Assembly: GCA_934436435.1 (NCBI GenBank)
Contig: CAKSAN010000006.1
Coordinates: 98,520 to 162,519 of the forward strand
Length of the DNA: 64,000 bases
Origin: an uncultured Acetatifactor sp.
Lineage (GTDB): Bacteria; Bacillota; Clostridia; Lachnospirales; Lachnospiraceae
Reading direction: 5' to 3'
The notes under the pieces were generated by a model. The model was not told the DNA's origin. It saw nothing but the letters and a program-made list of their open reading frames with translations, and did not search any database. Shown piece by piece: positions 46,790 to 56,903 of this stretch (the stretch's first letter is position 1; every line of letters begins with the position of its first letter). Position numbers and translations under genes: made by a program.

Positions 46790-47632
46790 ATGAAAGTCTT
46801 GGTAACAGGCGTAAAAGGCCAGTTGGGATATGATGTGGTAAATGAATTGGAAAAGAGAGGAATCGAAGCTGTCGGCGTGGATATTCAGGAGATGGATATC
46901 ACCGATGCCGCCAGCGTGGAAAAGGTGATCGGAGAGGCAGCACCGGATGCGGTGATACATTGTGCGGCCTACACCGCAGTGGATGCAGCGGAGGATAATG
47001 TAGAGATCTGCCGGAAGGTCAATGCGGACGGCACACAGAACATTGCGAATGTCTGCAAGAAGCTGGACTGCAAGATGATCTATATCAGTACCGATTATGT
47101 ATTTGACGGTGAGGGCACGAGACCCTGGGAGCCGGAGGATGAGCGTCATCCGCTGAATGTATACGGACAGACCAAATACGAAGGAGAACTGGCAGTACAG
47201 AATACACTGGAAAAATATTTTATTGTAAGAATCTCCTGGGTATTTGGTGTCAACGGCAAGAACTTCATCAAGACCATGTTGAATCTGGGCAAGACCCACG
47301 ATCATCTCACAGTAGTGAACGACCAGTTTGGCTCTCCGACTTATACTTATGATCTGGCAAGACTTCTGGTGGATATGGTACTGACAGATAAATACGGCAT
47401 CTATCATGCCACCAACGAAGGCATCTGCAACTGGTATGAATTCGCCTGCGAGATCTTCCGTCAGGCCGGCATGAAAGTAGATGTGGCTCCCGTACCGGCT
47501 TCCCAGTATCCGACGAAGGCAAAGAGACCGGAGAACAGCCGCATGAGCAAGGAGAAACTGACCCGGAACGGGTTCGAGAAACTTCCCTCCTGGCAGGATG
47601 CCTTAGAGAGATACCTGAAGGAAATTCAGTAA
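46790..47632 (+). CDS. rfbD: dTDP-4-dehydrorhamnose reductase
   Basis: 280 residues. NADPH-binding start MKVLVTGVKGQLGYDVVNEL, STDYVFDG and the catalytic YxxxK (YGQTKYEGE). It completes dTDP-L-rhamnose synthesis; rfbA, rfbB and rfbC are not in the window. It has its own promoter and terminator, so it is a single-gene unit, and supports rhamnose as an EPS component. Confidence 0.93.
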   Translation: MKVLVTGVKGQLGYDVVNELEKRGIEAVGVDIQEMDITDAASVEKVIGEAAPDAVIHCAAYTAVDAAEDNVEICRKVNADGTQNIANVCKKLDCKMIYISTDYVFDGEGTRPWEPEDERHPLNVYGQTKYEGELAVQNTLEKYFIVRISWVFGVNGKNFIKTMLNLGKTHDHLTVVNDQFGSPTYTYDLARLLVDMVLTDKYGIYHATNEGICNWYEFACEIFRQAGMKVDVAPVPASQYPTKAKRPENSRMSKEKLTRNGFEKLPSWQDALERYLKEIQ

Positions 47633-47686
47633 TGTTTTCCTGAAAACAGGCATGGTATAGACAGAAAAATAACGGGAAATACTTCA

Positions 47687-47721
47687 GGGAGCGGTATCGG
47701 AAACGGTACGGCTCCCCTTTT
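47687..47721 (+). terminator. Terminator after rfbD
   Basis: Stem gggagc/gctccc extended by gtatc/ggtac across a G-G mismatch, followed by ccttttgg. The T-run merges into the second copy of the 23-base repeat. Confidence 0.65.
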
Positions 47722-47740
47722 GGTGTATACGATGAGCCAA
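47718..47740 (+). repeat. 23-base repeat, copy 2 (downstream of rfbD terminator)
   Basis: Identical to 39597-39619. Here the repeat's last bases (gccaa) form the base of the first hairpin in the following non-coding region, which is not the case at copy 1. Confidence 0.75.
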
Positions 47741-47854
47741 GTACAGATTTGTGCTTGCACAAGAATCTGTATTTGGCGAATGTACATCATCGAGCTTTTA
47801 AGCGAGATGGTGTACAAAGTATACAAATCGAGTAGGAGCCAGCCTGCTCGATTT
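47736..47854 (+). other. Three consecutive hairpins in the rfbD-rpsL gap
   Basis: The 360-base gap has no gene. Hairpin A (47736-47777) stacks gccaa/ttggc, tacagatt/aatctgta and gtgc/gcac. Hairpin B (47781-47816) has tgtaca/tgtaca plus further pairs. Hairpin C (47825-47854) pairs aaatcgagtagg with cctgctcgattt. They lie upstream of the rpsL promoter, so they would belong to a separate transcript or to rfbD read-through. No known RNA family recognised. Confidence 0.5.
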
Positions 47855-47905
47855 ATAATATATGAAAAAGTACGGAAAAACCCTGTAAATTTCACGAAAA
47901 ACCTG

Positions 47906-47934
47906 TTGACAACGGATTTGCAAACAAGTATACT
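47906..47934 (+). promoter_or_regulatory. Promoter of rpsL-rpsG-fusA-tuf
   Basis: A perfect TTGACA at 47906-47911, a 17-base spacer and TATACT at 47929-47934, consistent with a highly expressed operon. Confidence 0.88.
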
Positions 47935-47992
47935 ATTAAAGCGTGCCAGAAAAGGTGCGTCTATTATACTATTAAGAAAGAGGTGAAACAGA

Positions 47993-48415
47993 ATGCCAAC
48001 ATTTAACCAGTTAGTAAGAAAAGGACGTCAGACCTCTGTTAAGAAGTCTACTGCACCTGCTCTCCAGAAGGGTTACAACTCTCTTCACAAGAAAGCAACA
48101 GACGTTTCTGCTCCCCAGAAGCGTGGTGTATGTACCGCTGTTAAGACAGCAACTCCTAAAAAGCCTAACTCTGCTCTTAGAAAGATCGCCAGAGTACGTC
48201 TTTCCAACGGAATCGAAGTTACCAGCTACATTCCCGGTGAAGGTCACAATCTGCAGGAGCACAGCGTTGTTTTGATCCGTGGTGGTCGTGTTAAGGACCT
48301 GCCCGGTACCAGATACCACATCATCCGTGGTACCCTTGATACCGCCGGTGTCGCTAACAGAAAACAGGCTCGTTCCAAGTACGGCGCTAAGAGACCTAAA
48401 GACGCTAAGAAATAA
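47993..48415 (+). CDS. rpsL: 30S ribosomal protein S12
   Basis: 140 residues starting [15 protein letters not shown]. The streptomycin-relevant loops are wild type: Lys in [11 protein letters not shown] and Lys in [13 protein letters not shown]. The protein monitors codon-anticodon geometry at the A site. First gene of the str operon; AGAGGTG lies upstream. Confidence 0.97.
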   Translation: MPTFNQLVRKGRQTSVKKSTAPALQKGYNSLHKKATDVSAPQKRGVCTAVKTATPKKPNSALRKIARVRLSNGIEVTSYIPGEGHNLQEHSVVLIRGGRVKDLPGTRYHIIRGTLDTAGVANRKQARSKYGAKRPKDAKK

Positions 48416-48439
48416 TTAAAATTAGTGTCAAAGGCGTTT

Positions 48440-49239
<800 letters not shown>

Positions 49240-49254
49240 TAGGAGGGAAAAATC

Positions 49255-51417
49255 TTGGCTGGAAGAGAATATCCATTAGAGAGAACCAGAAATATTGGTA
49301 TTATGGCTCATATCGATGCGGGTAAGACCACACTGACCGAGCGTATCCTGTATTACACTGGTGTTAACTACAAGATTGGTGATACTCACGAAGGTACTGC
49401 TACCATGGACTGGATGGAGCAGGAACAGGAGAGAGGTATTACCATCACCTCTGCTGCTACTACCTGTCACTGGACTCTTGAGAAAGAGACCAAGCCCGCA
49501 CCCGGTGCTCTTGAGCATCGTATCAACATCATTGATACCCCGGGTCACGTAGACTTCACCGTTGAGGTTGAGCGTTCCCTTCGTGTACTGGATGGCGCTG
49601 TCGGCGTCTTCTGTGCAAAGGGTGGTGTTGAGCCTCAGTCCGAGAACGTATGGCGTCAGGCTGACACCTATAACGTACCTCGTATGGCGTTCATCAACAA
49701 GATGGACATCCTGGGTGCGAACTTCTACGGCGCAGTAGAGCAGATCAAGACCAGACTTGGTAAAAATGCAATCTGTCTTCAGCTGCCGATCGGCAAAGAA
49801 GACGATTTCAAGGGAATCATCGACCTGTTCGAAATGAAAGCTTACATTTACAACGACGATAAGGGTGATAACATCACCGTTACCGATGATCTTGGCGATA
49901 TGAAGGATGATGCAGAACTGTATCGTTCCGAACTGATCGAGAAGATCTGTGAGCTGGATGACGATCTGATGATGATGTACCTGGAAGGTGAAGAGCCTTC
50001 TGTAGAAGAGATGAAGAAGGTGCTGCGTAAAGCAACCTGTGAGTGTAAAGCAATCCCCGTTTGCTGCGGTTCCGCATATCGTAACAAGGGTGTTCAGAAG
50101 CTTCTGGATGCAGTTGTAGAGTATATGCCCGCACCTACCGACATCCCCGCAATCAAGGGTACCGATCTGGATGGCAACGAAGTTGAGAGACATTCATCCG
50201 ATGATGAGCCTTTCGCAGCTCTGGCATTCAAGATCATGGCTGACCCGTTCGTAGGTAAGCTTGCATTCTTCCGTGTATATTCCGGTACCATGAATGCTGG
50301 TTCCTATATTTTAAATGCTACTAAGGATAAGAAGGAGCGTGTTGGACGTATTCTGCAGATGCATGCTAACAAGCGTGCAGAGCTGGATAAGGTTTACTCC
50401 GGTGATATTGCAGCAGCAGTTGGTTTCAAGTTCACCACTACCGGTGATACCATCTGTGACGAGCAGCACCCTGTAATTCTGGAGTCCATGGAGTTCCCCG
50501 AGCCCGTTATCGAGCTGGCTATCGAGCCTAAGACCAAAGCTGGTCAGGGTAAGATGGGTGAAGCTCTTGCAAAACTGGCAGAAGAAGATCCTACTTTCCG
50601 TGCTCATACCAATCAGGAGACCGGTCAGACCATTATCGCCGGTATGGGTGAGCTGCATCTGGAGATCATCGTTGACCGTCTGCTTCGTGAGTTCCATGTA
50701 GAAGCTAACGTAGGTGCTCCTCAGGTTGCTTACAAGGAAGCATTCACCAAGGCTGTTGAAGTTGATTCCAAGTACGCTAAGCAGTCCGGTGGTCGTGGAC
50801 AGTACGGACATTGTAAAGTTAAGTTTGAGCCCCTGGAGGCTAACTGTGAGAAGTTCGACTTCGATCCGAAGGCAAACATTCTGATCAACGATCCTCCTAC
50901 CCTGTTATTCGAATCTACCGTTGTCGGTGGTGCTATTCCCAAGGAATACATCCCTGCAGTAGGTGAAGGTATCCAGGAAGCAGCTCAGGCTGGTATTCTG
51001 GGTGGATTCCCTGTACTGGGTGTTCATGCGAACGTATATGACGGATCCTATCATGAGGTCGACTCCTCAGAGATGGCATTCCACATTGCAGGTTCCATGG
51101 CATTCAAAGAAGCAATGCAGAAGGCATCTCCTGTACTGCTTGAGCCGATCATGAAGGTTGAGGTTACCATGCCTGAGGAATACATGGGCGATGTAATCGG
51201 TGATCTGAACTCCCGTCGTGGTCGTGTAGAAGGTATGGAAGACATCGGCGGAGGTAAGATGGTTAAGGCTTTCGTTCCTCTTGCTGAGATGTTCGGTTAC
51301 TCCACAGACCTGCGTTCCAAGACCCAGGGTCGTGGTAACTACTCCATGTTCTTCGAAAAGTACGAGCCCGTTCCTAAGAATGTTCAGGAAAAGGTTCTTG
51401 CTGCAAAGGCGAAATAA
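49255..51417 (+). CDS. fusA: Elongation factor G
   Basis: 720 residues from a TTG start (AGGAGGG upstream). GTPase motifs [17 protein letters not shown] and NKMD are intact, and domains II-V follow to [15 protein letters not shown]. It drives ribosomal translocation and recycling. It lies 15 bases after rpsG. Confidence 0.97.
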   Translation: MAGREYPLERTRNIGIMAHIDAGKTTLTERILYYTGVNYKIGDTHEGTATMDWMEQEQERGITITSAATTCHWTLEKETKPAPGALEHRINIIDTPGHVDFTVEVERSLRVLDGAVGVFCAKGGVEPQSENVWRQADTYNVPRMAFINKMDILGANFYGAVEQIKTRLGKNAICLQLPIGKEDDFKGIIDLFEMKAYIYNDDKGDNITVTDDLGDMKDDAELYRSELIEKICELDDDLMMMYLEGEEPSVEEMKKVLRKATCECKAIPVCCGSAYRNKGVQKLLDAVVEYMPAPTDIPAIKGTDLDGNEVERHSSDDEPFAALAFKIMADPFVGKLAFFRVYSGTMNAGSYILNATKDKKERVGRILQMHANKRAELDKVYSGDIAAAVGFKFTTTGDTICDEQHPVILESMEFPEPVIELAIEPKTKAGQGKMGEALAKLAEEDPTFRAHTNQETGQTIIAGMGELHLEIIVDRLLREFHVEANVGAPQVAYKEAFTKAVEVDSKYAKQSGGRGQYGHCKVKFEPLEANCEKFDFDPKANILINDPPTLLFESTVVGGAIPKEYIPAVGEGIQEAAQAGILGGFPVLGVHANVYDGSYHEVDSSEMAFHIAGSMAFKEAMQKASPVLLEPIMKVEVTMPEEYMGDVIGDLNSRRGRVEGMEDIGGGKMVKAFVPLAEMFGYSTDLRSKTQGRGNYSMFFEKYEPVPKNVQEKVLAAKAK

Positions 51418-51447
51418 GTGCCAAATCAATAAAAATAACTTGAAAAA

Positions 51448-51474
51448 CCTCTGATTATTTAATATAATCAGAGG
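51448..51474. other. Perfect hairpin in the fusA-tuf gap
   Basis: Arms cctctgattat and ataatcagagg (11 bp) with a five-base loop. No T-run follows on the plus strand, so it is more likely an mRNA stability or processing element than a terminator for fusA. It lies 61 bases before tuf. Confidence 0.5.
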
Positions 51475-51534
51475 TAGCGAGTTAAAAAAATAAAACTACG
51501 AAACTGTTTAATTATTTTAAGGAGGACTTAAATA

Positions 51535-52722
51535 ATGGCTAAAGCTAAATTTGACAGAACAAAGCCCCATTGTAACATTGGTACCATCGGTCACGTTGAC
51601 CATGGTAAAACTACTCTGACCGCAGCAATCTCCAAGGTTCTTTCCGAGAGAGTACCCGGTAACGAGAAGGTTGACTTCGATAACATCGATAAGGCTCCCG
51701 AAGAGAGAGAGCGTGGTATTACCATTTCTACCGCTCATATCGAGTATCAGACCGAGAAGAGACACTATGCACACGTTGACTGCCCGGGCCATGCTGACTA
51801 CGTTAAGAACATGATCACCGGTGCTGCACAGATGGATGGTGCTATCCTCGTTGTAGCTGCTACCGATGGTGTTATGGCTCAGACCAAGGAGCACATCCTT
51901 CTGTCCCGTCAGGTAGGCGTTCCTTACATCATCGTATTCCTGAACAAGTGTGATATGGTTGACGATCCCGAGCTGATCGAGCTGGTTGAGATGGAAGTAA
52001 CCGAGCAGCTGGAAGAGTACGACTTCAACGACTGTCCTATCATCAAGGGTTCCGCTCTGAAGGCTCTGGAAGATCCCAGCAGCGAGTGGGGCGACAAGAT
52101 CATGGAGCTGATGGATACTGTAGATACCTACATTCCCGATCCTCAGCGTGATACTGATAAGCCTTTCCTGATGCCTGTAGAGGATGTATTCACCATTACC
52201 GGTCGTGGTACCGTAGCTACCGGACGTGTAGAGCGTGGTGTTCTGCATCTGAACGATGAAGTTGAAATCGTTGGTATCAAGGAAGAGACCAAGAAGACCG
52301 TTGTAACCGGTATCGAGATGTTCCGTAAGATGCTGGATGAGGCACAGGCTGGTGATAACATCGGTGCTCTGCTTCGTGGTATCCAGAGAACTGAAATCGA
52401 AAGAGGACAGGTTCTGGCTAAGCCCGGTACTGTTACCTGCCACAGAAAGTTTACCGCTCAGGTATACGTTCTGACCAAGGATGAAGGTGGACGTCATACT
52501 CCTTTCTTCAACAACTATCGTCCTCAGTTCTACTTCAGAACCACCGACGTTACCGGCGTTTGCGAACTGCCCGCTGGTGTTGAGATGTGCATGCCTGGTG
52601 ATAACGTAGAAATGACCATCGAACTGATCCATCCCATCGCTATGGAGCAGGGTCTTACCTTCGCTATCCGTGAGGGTGGTAGAACCGTTGGTTCCGGCCG
52701 TGTAGCTACCATCATTGAGTAA
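51535..52722 (+). CDS. tuf: Elongation factor Tu
   Basis: 395 residues with GTPase motifs [21 protein letters not shown] and NKCD and the switch I region RERGITI. Delivers aminoacyl-tRNA to the ribosome. AAGGAGG precedes the ATG. Last gene of the str operon. Confidence 0.98.
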   Translation: MAKAKFDRTKPHCNIGTIGHVDHGKTTLTAAISKVLSERVPGNEKVDFDNIDKAPEERERGITISTAHIEYQTEKRHYAHVDCPGHADYVKNMITGAAQMDGAILVVAATDGVMAQTKEHILLSRQVGVPYIIVFLNKCDMVDDPELIELVEMEVTEQLEEYDFNDCPIIKGSALKALEDPSSEWGDKIMELMDTVDTYIPDPQRDTDKPFLMPVEDVFTITGRGTVATGRVERGVLHLNDEVEIVGIKEETKKTVVTGIEMFRKMLDEAQAGDNIGALLRGIQRTEIERGQVLAKPGTVTCHRKFTAQVYVLTKDEGGRHTPFFNNYRPQFYFRTTDVTGVCELPAGVEMCMPGDNVEMTIELIHPIAMEQGLTFAIREGGRTVGSGRVATIIE

Positions 52723-52755
52723 TTAAATACTGTTTGAGTATTAATTGACTTTATT

Positions 52756-52792
52756 GGCTCAGCCCTTTGTTTACAAGGGGTTGAGCTTTTTT
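52756..52792 (+). terminator. Terminator after tuf
   Basis: Stem gctcagcccttg-type strand pairs with caaggggttgagc, followed by six T residues. It marks the end of the conserved chromosome before the accessory region. Confidence 0.85.
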
Positions 52793-52870
52793 ATGTGCGT
52801 CCGGCAAAACCGACGCTCGGACTTAAGTCATCTTCGTGGACTTGCTGTGGGCTTGTGTTATCCTTTGGGA

Positions 52871-53816
52871 TTACGACGTTGAACCTTTTTCCAGTAGTTT
52901 TGATTCGTCCAATGCTTCTTCCGGGGTAGTCACACCGGAGGCTGCCATGTCCTTCTGGTGCTGGTTCTGCATCATATCCACCACTTCCTGATGCTTGTTC
53001 GGATACAGGTGGGAGTAGGTGCTTAAGGTGGTCTGAATCTTTTCGTGTCCTAATCGTTCTGATATGAGCAGTGGTGCACAGCTTAAGTTGATAAGATAGC
53101 TGGCGTGGGAGTGACGGATATTGTGGATACGAATCTTTTTCACTCCGCTTTTTTACAAGCCCTTGCCATTGCATTATTGATATAAGATTTGGTGAAGGGG
53201 AAGACCCTGTCCGTATCTTTTAAGTCATAAAGCTTTGACATATAATCTTTGACTTCGTTCATCACAAAGTCCGGTATGATGATGTTACGGATACTCTTCG
53301 GTGTTTTGGGTGGTGAAATCACATCATGCTTCTTCACACGCTGTAGACTTTGGGTGATATCAAGGGTATTCTTCTCAAAATTAAAGTCTTTTGGCGTTAA
53401 AGAGAGGAATTCTCCCAAACGGATACCGGAGTAGTACAGTAGTGTAAACGAAATATGTGCCGTAGGATCATCTTGCGTTGTAGCCAGTATCCGGTCAAAT
53501 TCATCCTTTGTCCAGAAGTTTACCACAACCTCACGTTTCCCCATTCTGCCTGCTTTGTGGCAGGGATTCTTGGCTAAGTTAAAATAGTCCACCGCATAAT
53601 TGAAAAGTGCGGTAATCATATTCTGCATCCGGTCTAAATAGGAGTTGGAATATTCCTTTGCAATCATTTCGTTTTGCCAGGCTCGGATATCTTTAGGAGT
53701 AATTTTGTTGATAGGCTTATTCTCGAAATAAGGGAGAATCAGTTTCTCAAATACATGCTTCTTTCCATCGATAGTGCTCTGGCGACATCGGTGGCCCATA
53801 TCCTCTATGCGTTTTA
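52871..53816 (-). pseudogene. Tyrosine-recombinase integrase, frameshifted and N-terminally truncated
   Basis: Two adjoining frames form one integrase. The upstream part (53816-53140) has the core-binding domain (LILPYFENKPINKITPKDIR) and the catalytic Arg box YYSGIRLGEFLSL. The downstream part (about 53155-52871) has HNIRHSHASYLI and ERLGHEKIQTTLSTYSHLYP, giving the H-x-x-R, His and Tyr residues. They are joined at a run of six A near 53152, where one extra base would restore the frame. The N-terminal arm-binding domain is missing: homology stops at about 53816, where a different gene fragment begins. The enzyme is therefore likely inactive. Confidence 0.82.
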
Positions 53817-54724
53817 AGCATCCGCTGATTCGGCGTGCAATTATTGATTATGTACCTAGTGGATATAGGGCATATGCGTTTCTGCTTCCCTATGGAACGG
53901 TAATCGGGGGAAATGGAGATATCCCGAAAGGTGGATCACTTGCGATGCCATTGCGTATTGCAGAAAAGTATAAAGAATATGGTGGAGCATTACATACAAA
54001 TGCAAGCATAGAAACCATTTTATTGAATGGTAAAAAAACAGAAGGGATTTTATTAGAGATTGGAAAGAAAGTAGAAGCTGATTATGTGATCTGTGCCTGT
54101 GATACGAATTATACATTTCGTAAGTTGTTACCGGAAAAATATATGTCGAAAGAGATAAAGAAAATGTATGAAGATAGGGACGAATACCCGATTAGCAGTG
54201 GATTTCAAATTGCGTATGCTGTAGATAAGATATTTCTTGAACTGACAGGAACAAGGGTATTTTCCTGCAATGAAATGAAGGTGGGAAATCAGAGAGTGTA
54301 ATGCATGAGTATAGAATCTTATAATTACGAACCGGATTTTGCACCGGCGGGCAAAATGATTCTGCAGACAAATTTTTCACAGTCAGAGGCTGATTATAAA
54401 TACTGGGAGAATATCTATACAGATAATACAGTCTATGAAAAGAAGACTGAAATTGCGGAGCAGGCATTAAAACGCGTAGTGAAGGAATATCCGTTTTTAG
54501 AAGGTAAAATACATGTGATTGATGTGTGGTCACCGATGTCATACGCAAGATATTGCAACTCTTATAGGGGTGCATACATGAGTTTTGTAACAACCAAGCA
54601 GGCTAAGAGTATTACTGTACCGGGAGTTGTAAAGGAACTTGATAATATGTTGTTGGCAAGCCGGTGGTTAATGGGATCGAGTGGACTTCCAACGGCAGAG
54701 GCAATGGGAAAATTTGCGGTGTAA
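53806..54724 (+). pseudogene. Phytoene-desaturase-like FAD oxidoreductase fragment with internal stop
   Basis: The frame begins at the integrase junction without the N-terminal FAD-binding GxGxxG region. It contains GNGDIPKGGSLAMPLRIAEK, typical of phytoene desaturase/carotenoid-isomerase-like flavoproteins. A TAA at 54299-54301 interrupts it; the same frame continues with SIESYNYEPDFAPAGKMILQ and ends GSSGLPTAEAMGKFAV. Truncation plus an internal stop indicates a decayed gene. The original substrate cannot be inferred. Confidence 0.75.
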
Positions 54725-55196
54725 AGAGGTCTGTTCGGACACAGAGTATGATATGCAGGAGAAAGCATTTTTTGATAAAGAAAATAATATAAGGAGGTGA
54801 GGGAAAGATAGAGTAGAGTTATAAGTATTATAACGAGTTCATGTGGAAAGGTAGATATGAGGAATGTATTTACGTGGAGAATAATACAAGTATGCAATTG
54901 AATTGTTTAGTGGAAAAGATTTTTCGGTAAATATAGAGATATTATATTTTACTATAGGTGTCTTATATAATTATATCAATTTTTGAGATGTATTTTGTTG
55001 ATTATGTTATATATTAAAATAATAAAAAAAGAAGTTTTTTGAATTACATCTCAACTCAACATTTTTGTTCAGATAATAATTTAATACATGTATGGCTCGA
55101 TGAAGATAAAATAGAATTTAATAGGACGAAATATATGGATATCTTGAATTTACTCATTACAGGTTATAAATTAATATAAGTGAGTATCGGGATATA
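54725..55196. other. AT-rich non-coding stretch
   Basis: About 470 bases with no frame, ribosome binding site or RNA gene that I can support. Composition is strongly AT-rich. It separates the flavoprotein remnant from the DUF3892 gene. Confidence 0.5.
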
Positions 55197-55229
55197 AGAA
55201 AAAGAAGTAGATGTGTTGGGCATCTACTT
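55197..55229 (-). terminator. Terminator of the DUF3892 gene
   Basis: Read on the minus strand, aagtagatg pairs with catctactt around a seven-base loop and is followed by ctttttctt, about 40 bases after the gene's stop. Confidence 0.8.
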
Positions 55230-55266
55230 CCTCTGTTTACGTGTTTATGATGTAACTATTTTAGCA

Positions 55267-55542
55267 TCAGCTTCTCGGTAATTTGAGAAGGTTATCTGAT
55301 GGCGTGTCATTAGGTTCGGAACGGACATATTTTTCGTAATTAGAACTTAATGCAGGGATTAAATCCGGATAAGGTGAGATATTAACATAAATACTGTTGG
55401 GATGGGACTTGAGATGGTCATATATATCAGCCTTTTTGTAATATCCGGGATTGGTACAGTCCTCGATATAAATTTGATCGATTTCTGTTGTTTTGGTTGA
55501 ATTTGCACAACCGGGTTTCATTTTGATTCTTGTTGCTTTCAT
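55267..55542 (-). CDS. DUF3892-like small protein
   Basis: 91 residues starting MKATRIKMKPGCANSTKTTE with AAAAGGAGA upstream and a terminator downstream. The KATRI...IDQIYIE...YYKKADIYDHL pattern is that of DUF3892, small proteins of unknown function common in Firmicutes. One of the few intact genes in this accessory stretch. Confidence 0.75.
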   Translation of the reverse strand: MKATRIKMKPGCANSTKTTEIDQIYIEDCTNPGYYKKADIYDHLKSHPNSIYVNISPYPDLIPALSSNYEKYVRSEPNDTPSDNLLKLPRS

Positions 55543-55619
55543 TTTTGTTTCTCCTTTTAAGATAATATTGTAATCTATTTAAACAATAATAGAGAAACCG
55601 TAACGAATAAATGTTCTGC

Positions 55620-55649
55620 TTGAGCATAGGAACTAATCTGTGGTACAAT
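55620..55649 (+). promoter_or_regulatory. Promoter of a possible small RNA
   Basis: TTGAGC at 55620-55625, an 18-base spacer ending TGTGG and TACAAT at 55644-55649. No coding frame follows; a terminator lies about 65 bases downstream. Confidence 0.5.
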
Positions 55650-55655
55650 GTTTTT

Positions 55656-55718
55656 GGAAAAGTGCATTTATACGCAGAAGACCAGTATTCTATTCGTTAG
55701 ATGCTGGTTTCTTTTTTA
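55656..55718 (+). ncRNA. Candidate small RNA of about 60 nt
   Basis: Between the promoter above and a terminator-like hairpin (about 55682-55709, accag...ctggt with loop ttcg, followed by tttctttttt) there is room for a transcript of about 60 bases and no frame. The 311-base gap between the DUF3892 and ATPase genes is otherwise only regulatory. Expression is untested. Confidence 0.5.
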
Positions 55719-55781
55719 TTGGAATTTTCTGTTCCTATAACTAATATAGCACCAGAGATATCAAAAGTCAATATAAATATT

Positions 55782-55820
55782 TGTCCCAATATTGACAAAA
55801 ATGTCCCAATATGTTAAAGT
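55782..55820 (+). promoter_or_regulatory. Promoter of the AAA+/subtilase operon with paired operator repeats
   Basis: TTGACA (55792-55797), a 17-base spacer and TAAAGT (55815-55820). Two exact copies of tgtcccaatat start at 55782 and 55802, 20 bases apart (two helical turns): one abuts the -35, the other lies within the spacer. This arrangement is typical of repressor binding across a promoter. The regulator is not identified. Confidence 0.7.
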
Positions 55821-55853
55821 GTATATAACAAAAAGATATTAGGAGTGGATCAT

Positions 55854-56903
55854 ATGAAAAAGAAGAGCGTTATTAATTTAATTAAATATCATGCGGAGAA
55901 TAATGATGCTGGTTTTCGAAGTGAAGCTTATGAAATAGCAAAAGATTTTGATAAAGCAGGAGATTATCAGCTTGCCGAATATATTATGGCATTGATGTCA
56001 AATGCCAATACTTTTATTCCACAAATGAGCGAAAATGAATCTGCCATGTTTGAAAAAGTTGAAAACATAGGAGATCCTTTATGGTTGCCTGATGTTATAA
56101 CTCAAGATTTATTAGGAATTGTGCATGCGATAGCTCATAATGCAGGAATAAATAAATTTTTATTTCAAGGAGCACCGGGAACAGGTAAGACGGAGGCTGT
56201 TAAACAGCTAGCGCGAATTTTAGAAAGAGAAATATATATGGTTGAATTTTCAGCAATCATTGATAGTAAAATGGGTCAGACACAGAAGAATATGTCTGAA
56301 CTGTTTAAGGAGATAAATAGTTTTGTTCATCCGGAAAAAGTCATAGTATTGTTTGACGAGATAGATGCCGTTGCCTTAGATAGAACAAATGTCAATGATT
56401 TACGTGAGATGGGACGAGCAACATCTTCATTGCTTAAGAGTATGGATCGTATGGATGAAAGAATAGTATTGGTGGCAACTACAAATTTGTATGAACATTT
56501 TGATAAAGCATTGATTAGACGATTCGATTCGGTTATTGATTTTAATAGATATTCTCAAGGTGATTTAATGGATATTTCGGAAGAATATTTGAATAAGTTC
56601 CTAACCAAATTTAACTTGGCGAAGAAGGATATAAGATTATTTAGAAAAATAATGATGTTGTTGACACCATTACCATATCCGGGAGATTTGAAGAACTTGA
56701 TAAAAACAGCAGTGGCTTTTAGTAATCCTGATGATGAACTGGACTATTTTAGAAGATTGTATTATGCAATTACAGGTGAAAAACCAGAAGATATTAAAAA
56801 GCTGCAAGAACAGAGCTTCACCATAAGAGAAATTGAAATTTTGAGTAAAATACCTAAGAGCAGTGTTGCTAGAGAGTTAAAGGAGATGAGTGAAGATGAA
56901 TAA
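55854..56903 (+). CDS. AAA+ ATPase paired with a subtilase
   Basis: 349 residues from ATG 55854 (AGGAG eight bases upstream; a GTG at 55845 overlaps that site). An N-terminal helical domain (1-80) is followed by Walker A GAPGTGKTE (106-113), Walker B VIVLFDEID (163-171), sensor 1 ATTN near 208-211 and Arg finger residues in ALIRRFD. The C-terminal tail (310-349) looks like a small helix-turn-helix (FTIREIEILSKIPKSSVARE). The subtilase gene overlaps its 3' end by eight bases, so the pair is translationally coupled. The role is probably to remodel or present substrates to the protease. Confidence 0.88.
   Translation: MKKKSVINLIKYHAENNDAGFRSEAYEIAKDFDKAGDYQLAEYIMALMSNANTFIPQMSENESAMFEKVENIGDPLWLPDVITQDLLGIVHAIAHNAGINKFLFQGAPGTGKTEAVKQLARILEREIYMVEFSAIIDSKMGQTQKNMSELFKEINSFVHPEKVIVLFDEIDAVALDRTNVNDLREMGRATSSLLKSMDRMDERIVLVATTNLYEHFDKALIRRFDSVIDFNRYSQGDLMDISEEYLNKFLTKFNLAKKDIRLFRKIMMLLTPLPYPGDLKNLIKTAVAFSNPDDELDYFRRLYYAITGEKPEDIKKLQEQSFTIREIEILSKIPKSSVARELKEMSEDE

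Noticed and set aside
51448..51474. Terminator between fusA and tuf
   Set aside because: A perfect stem but no T-run on the plus strand; tuf shows only a ribosome binding site and no clear promoter, so read-through is expected.
53774..53805. Start of the flavoprotein fragment inside the integrase
   Set aside because: The first codons of that frame are antisense to integrase coding sequence; family resemblance begins only after about 53806.
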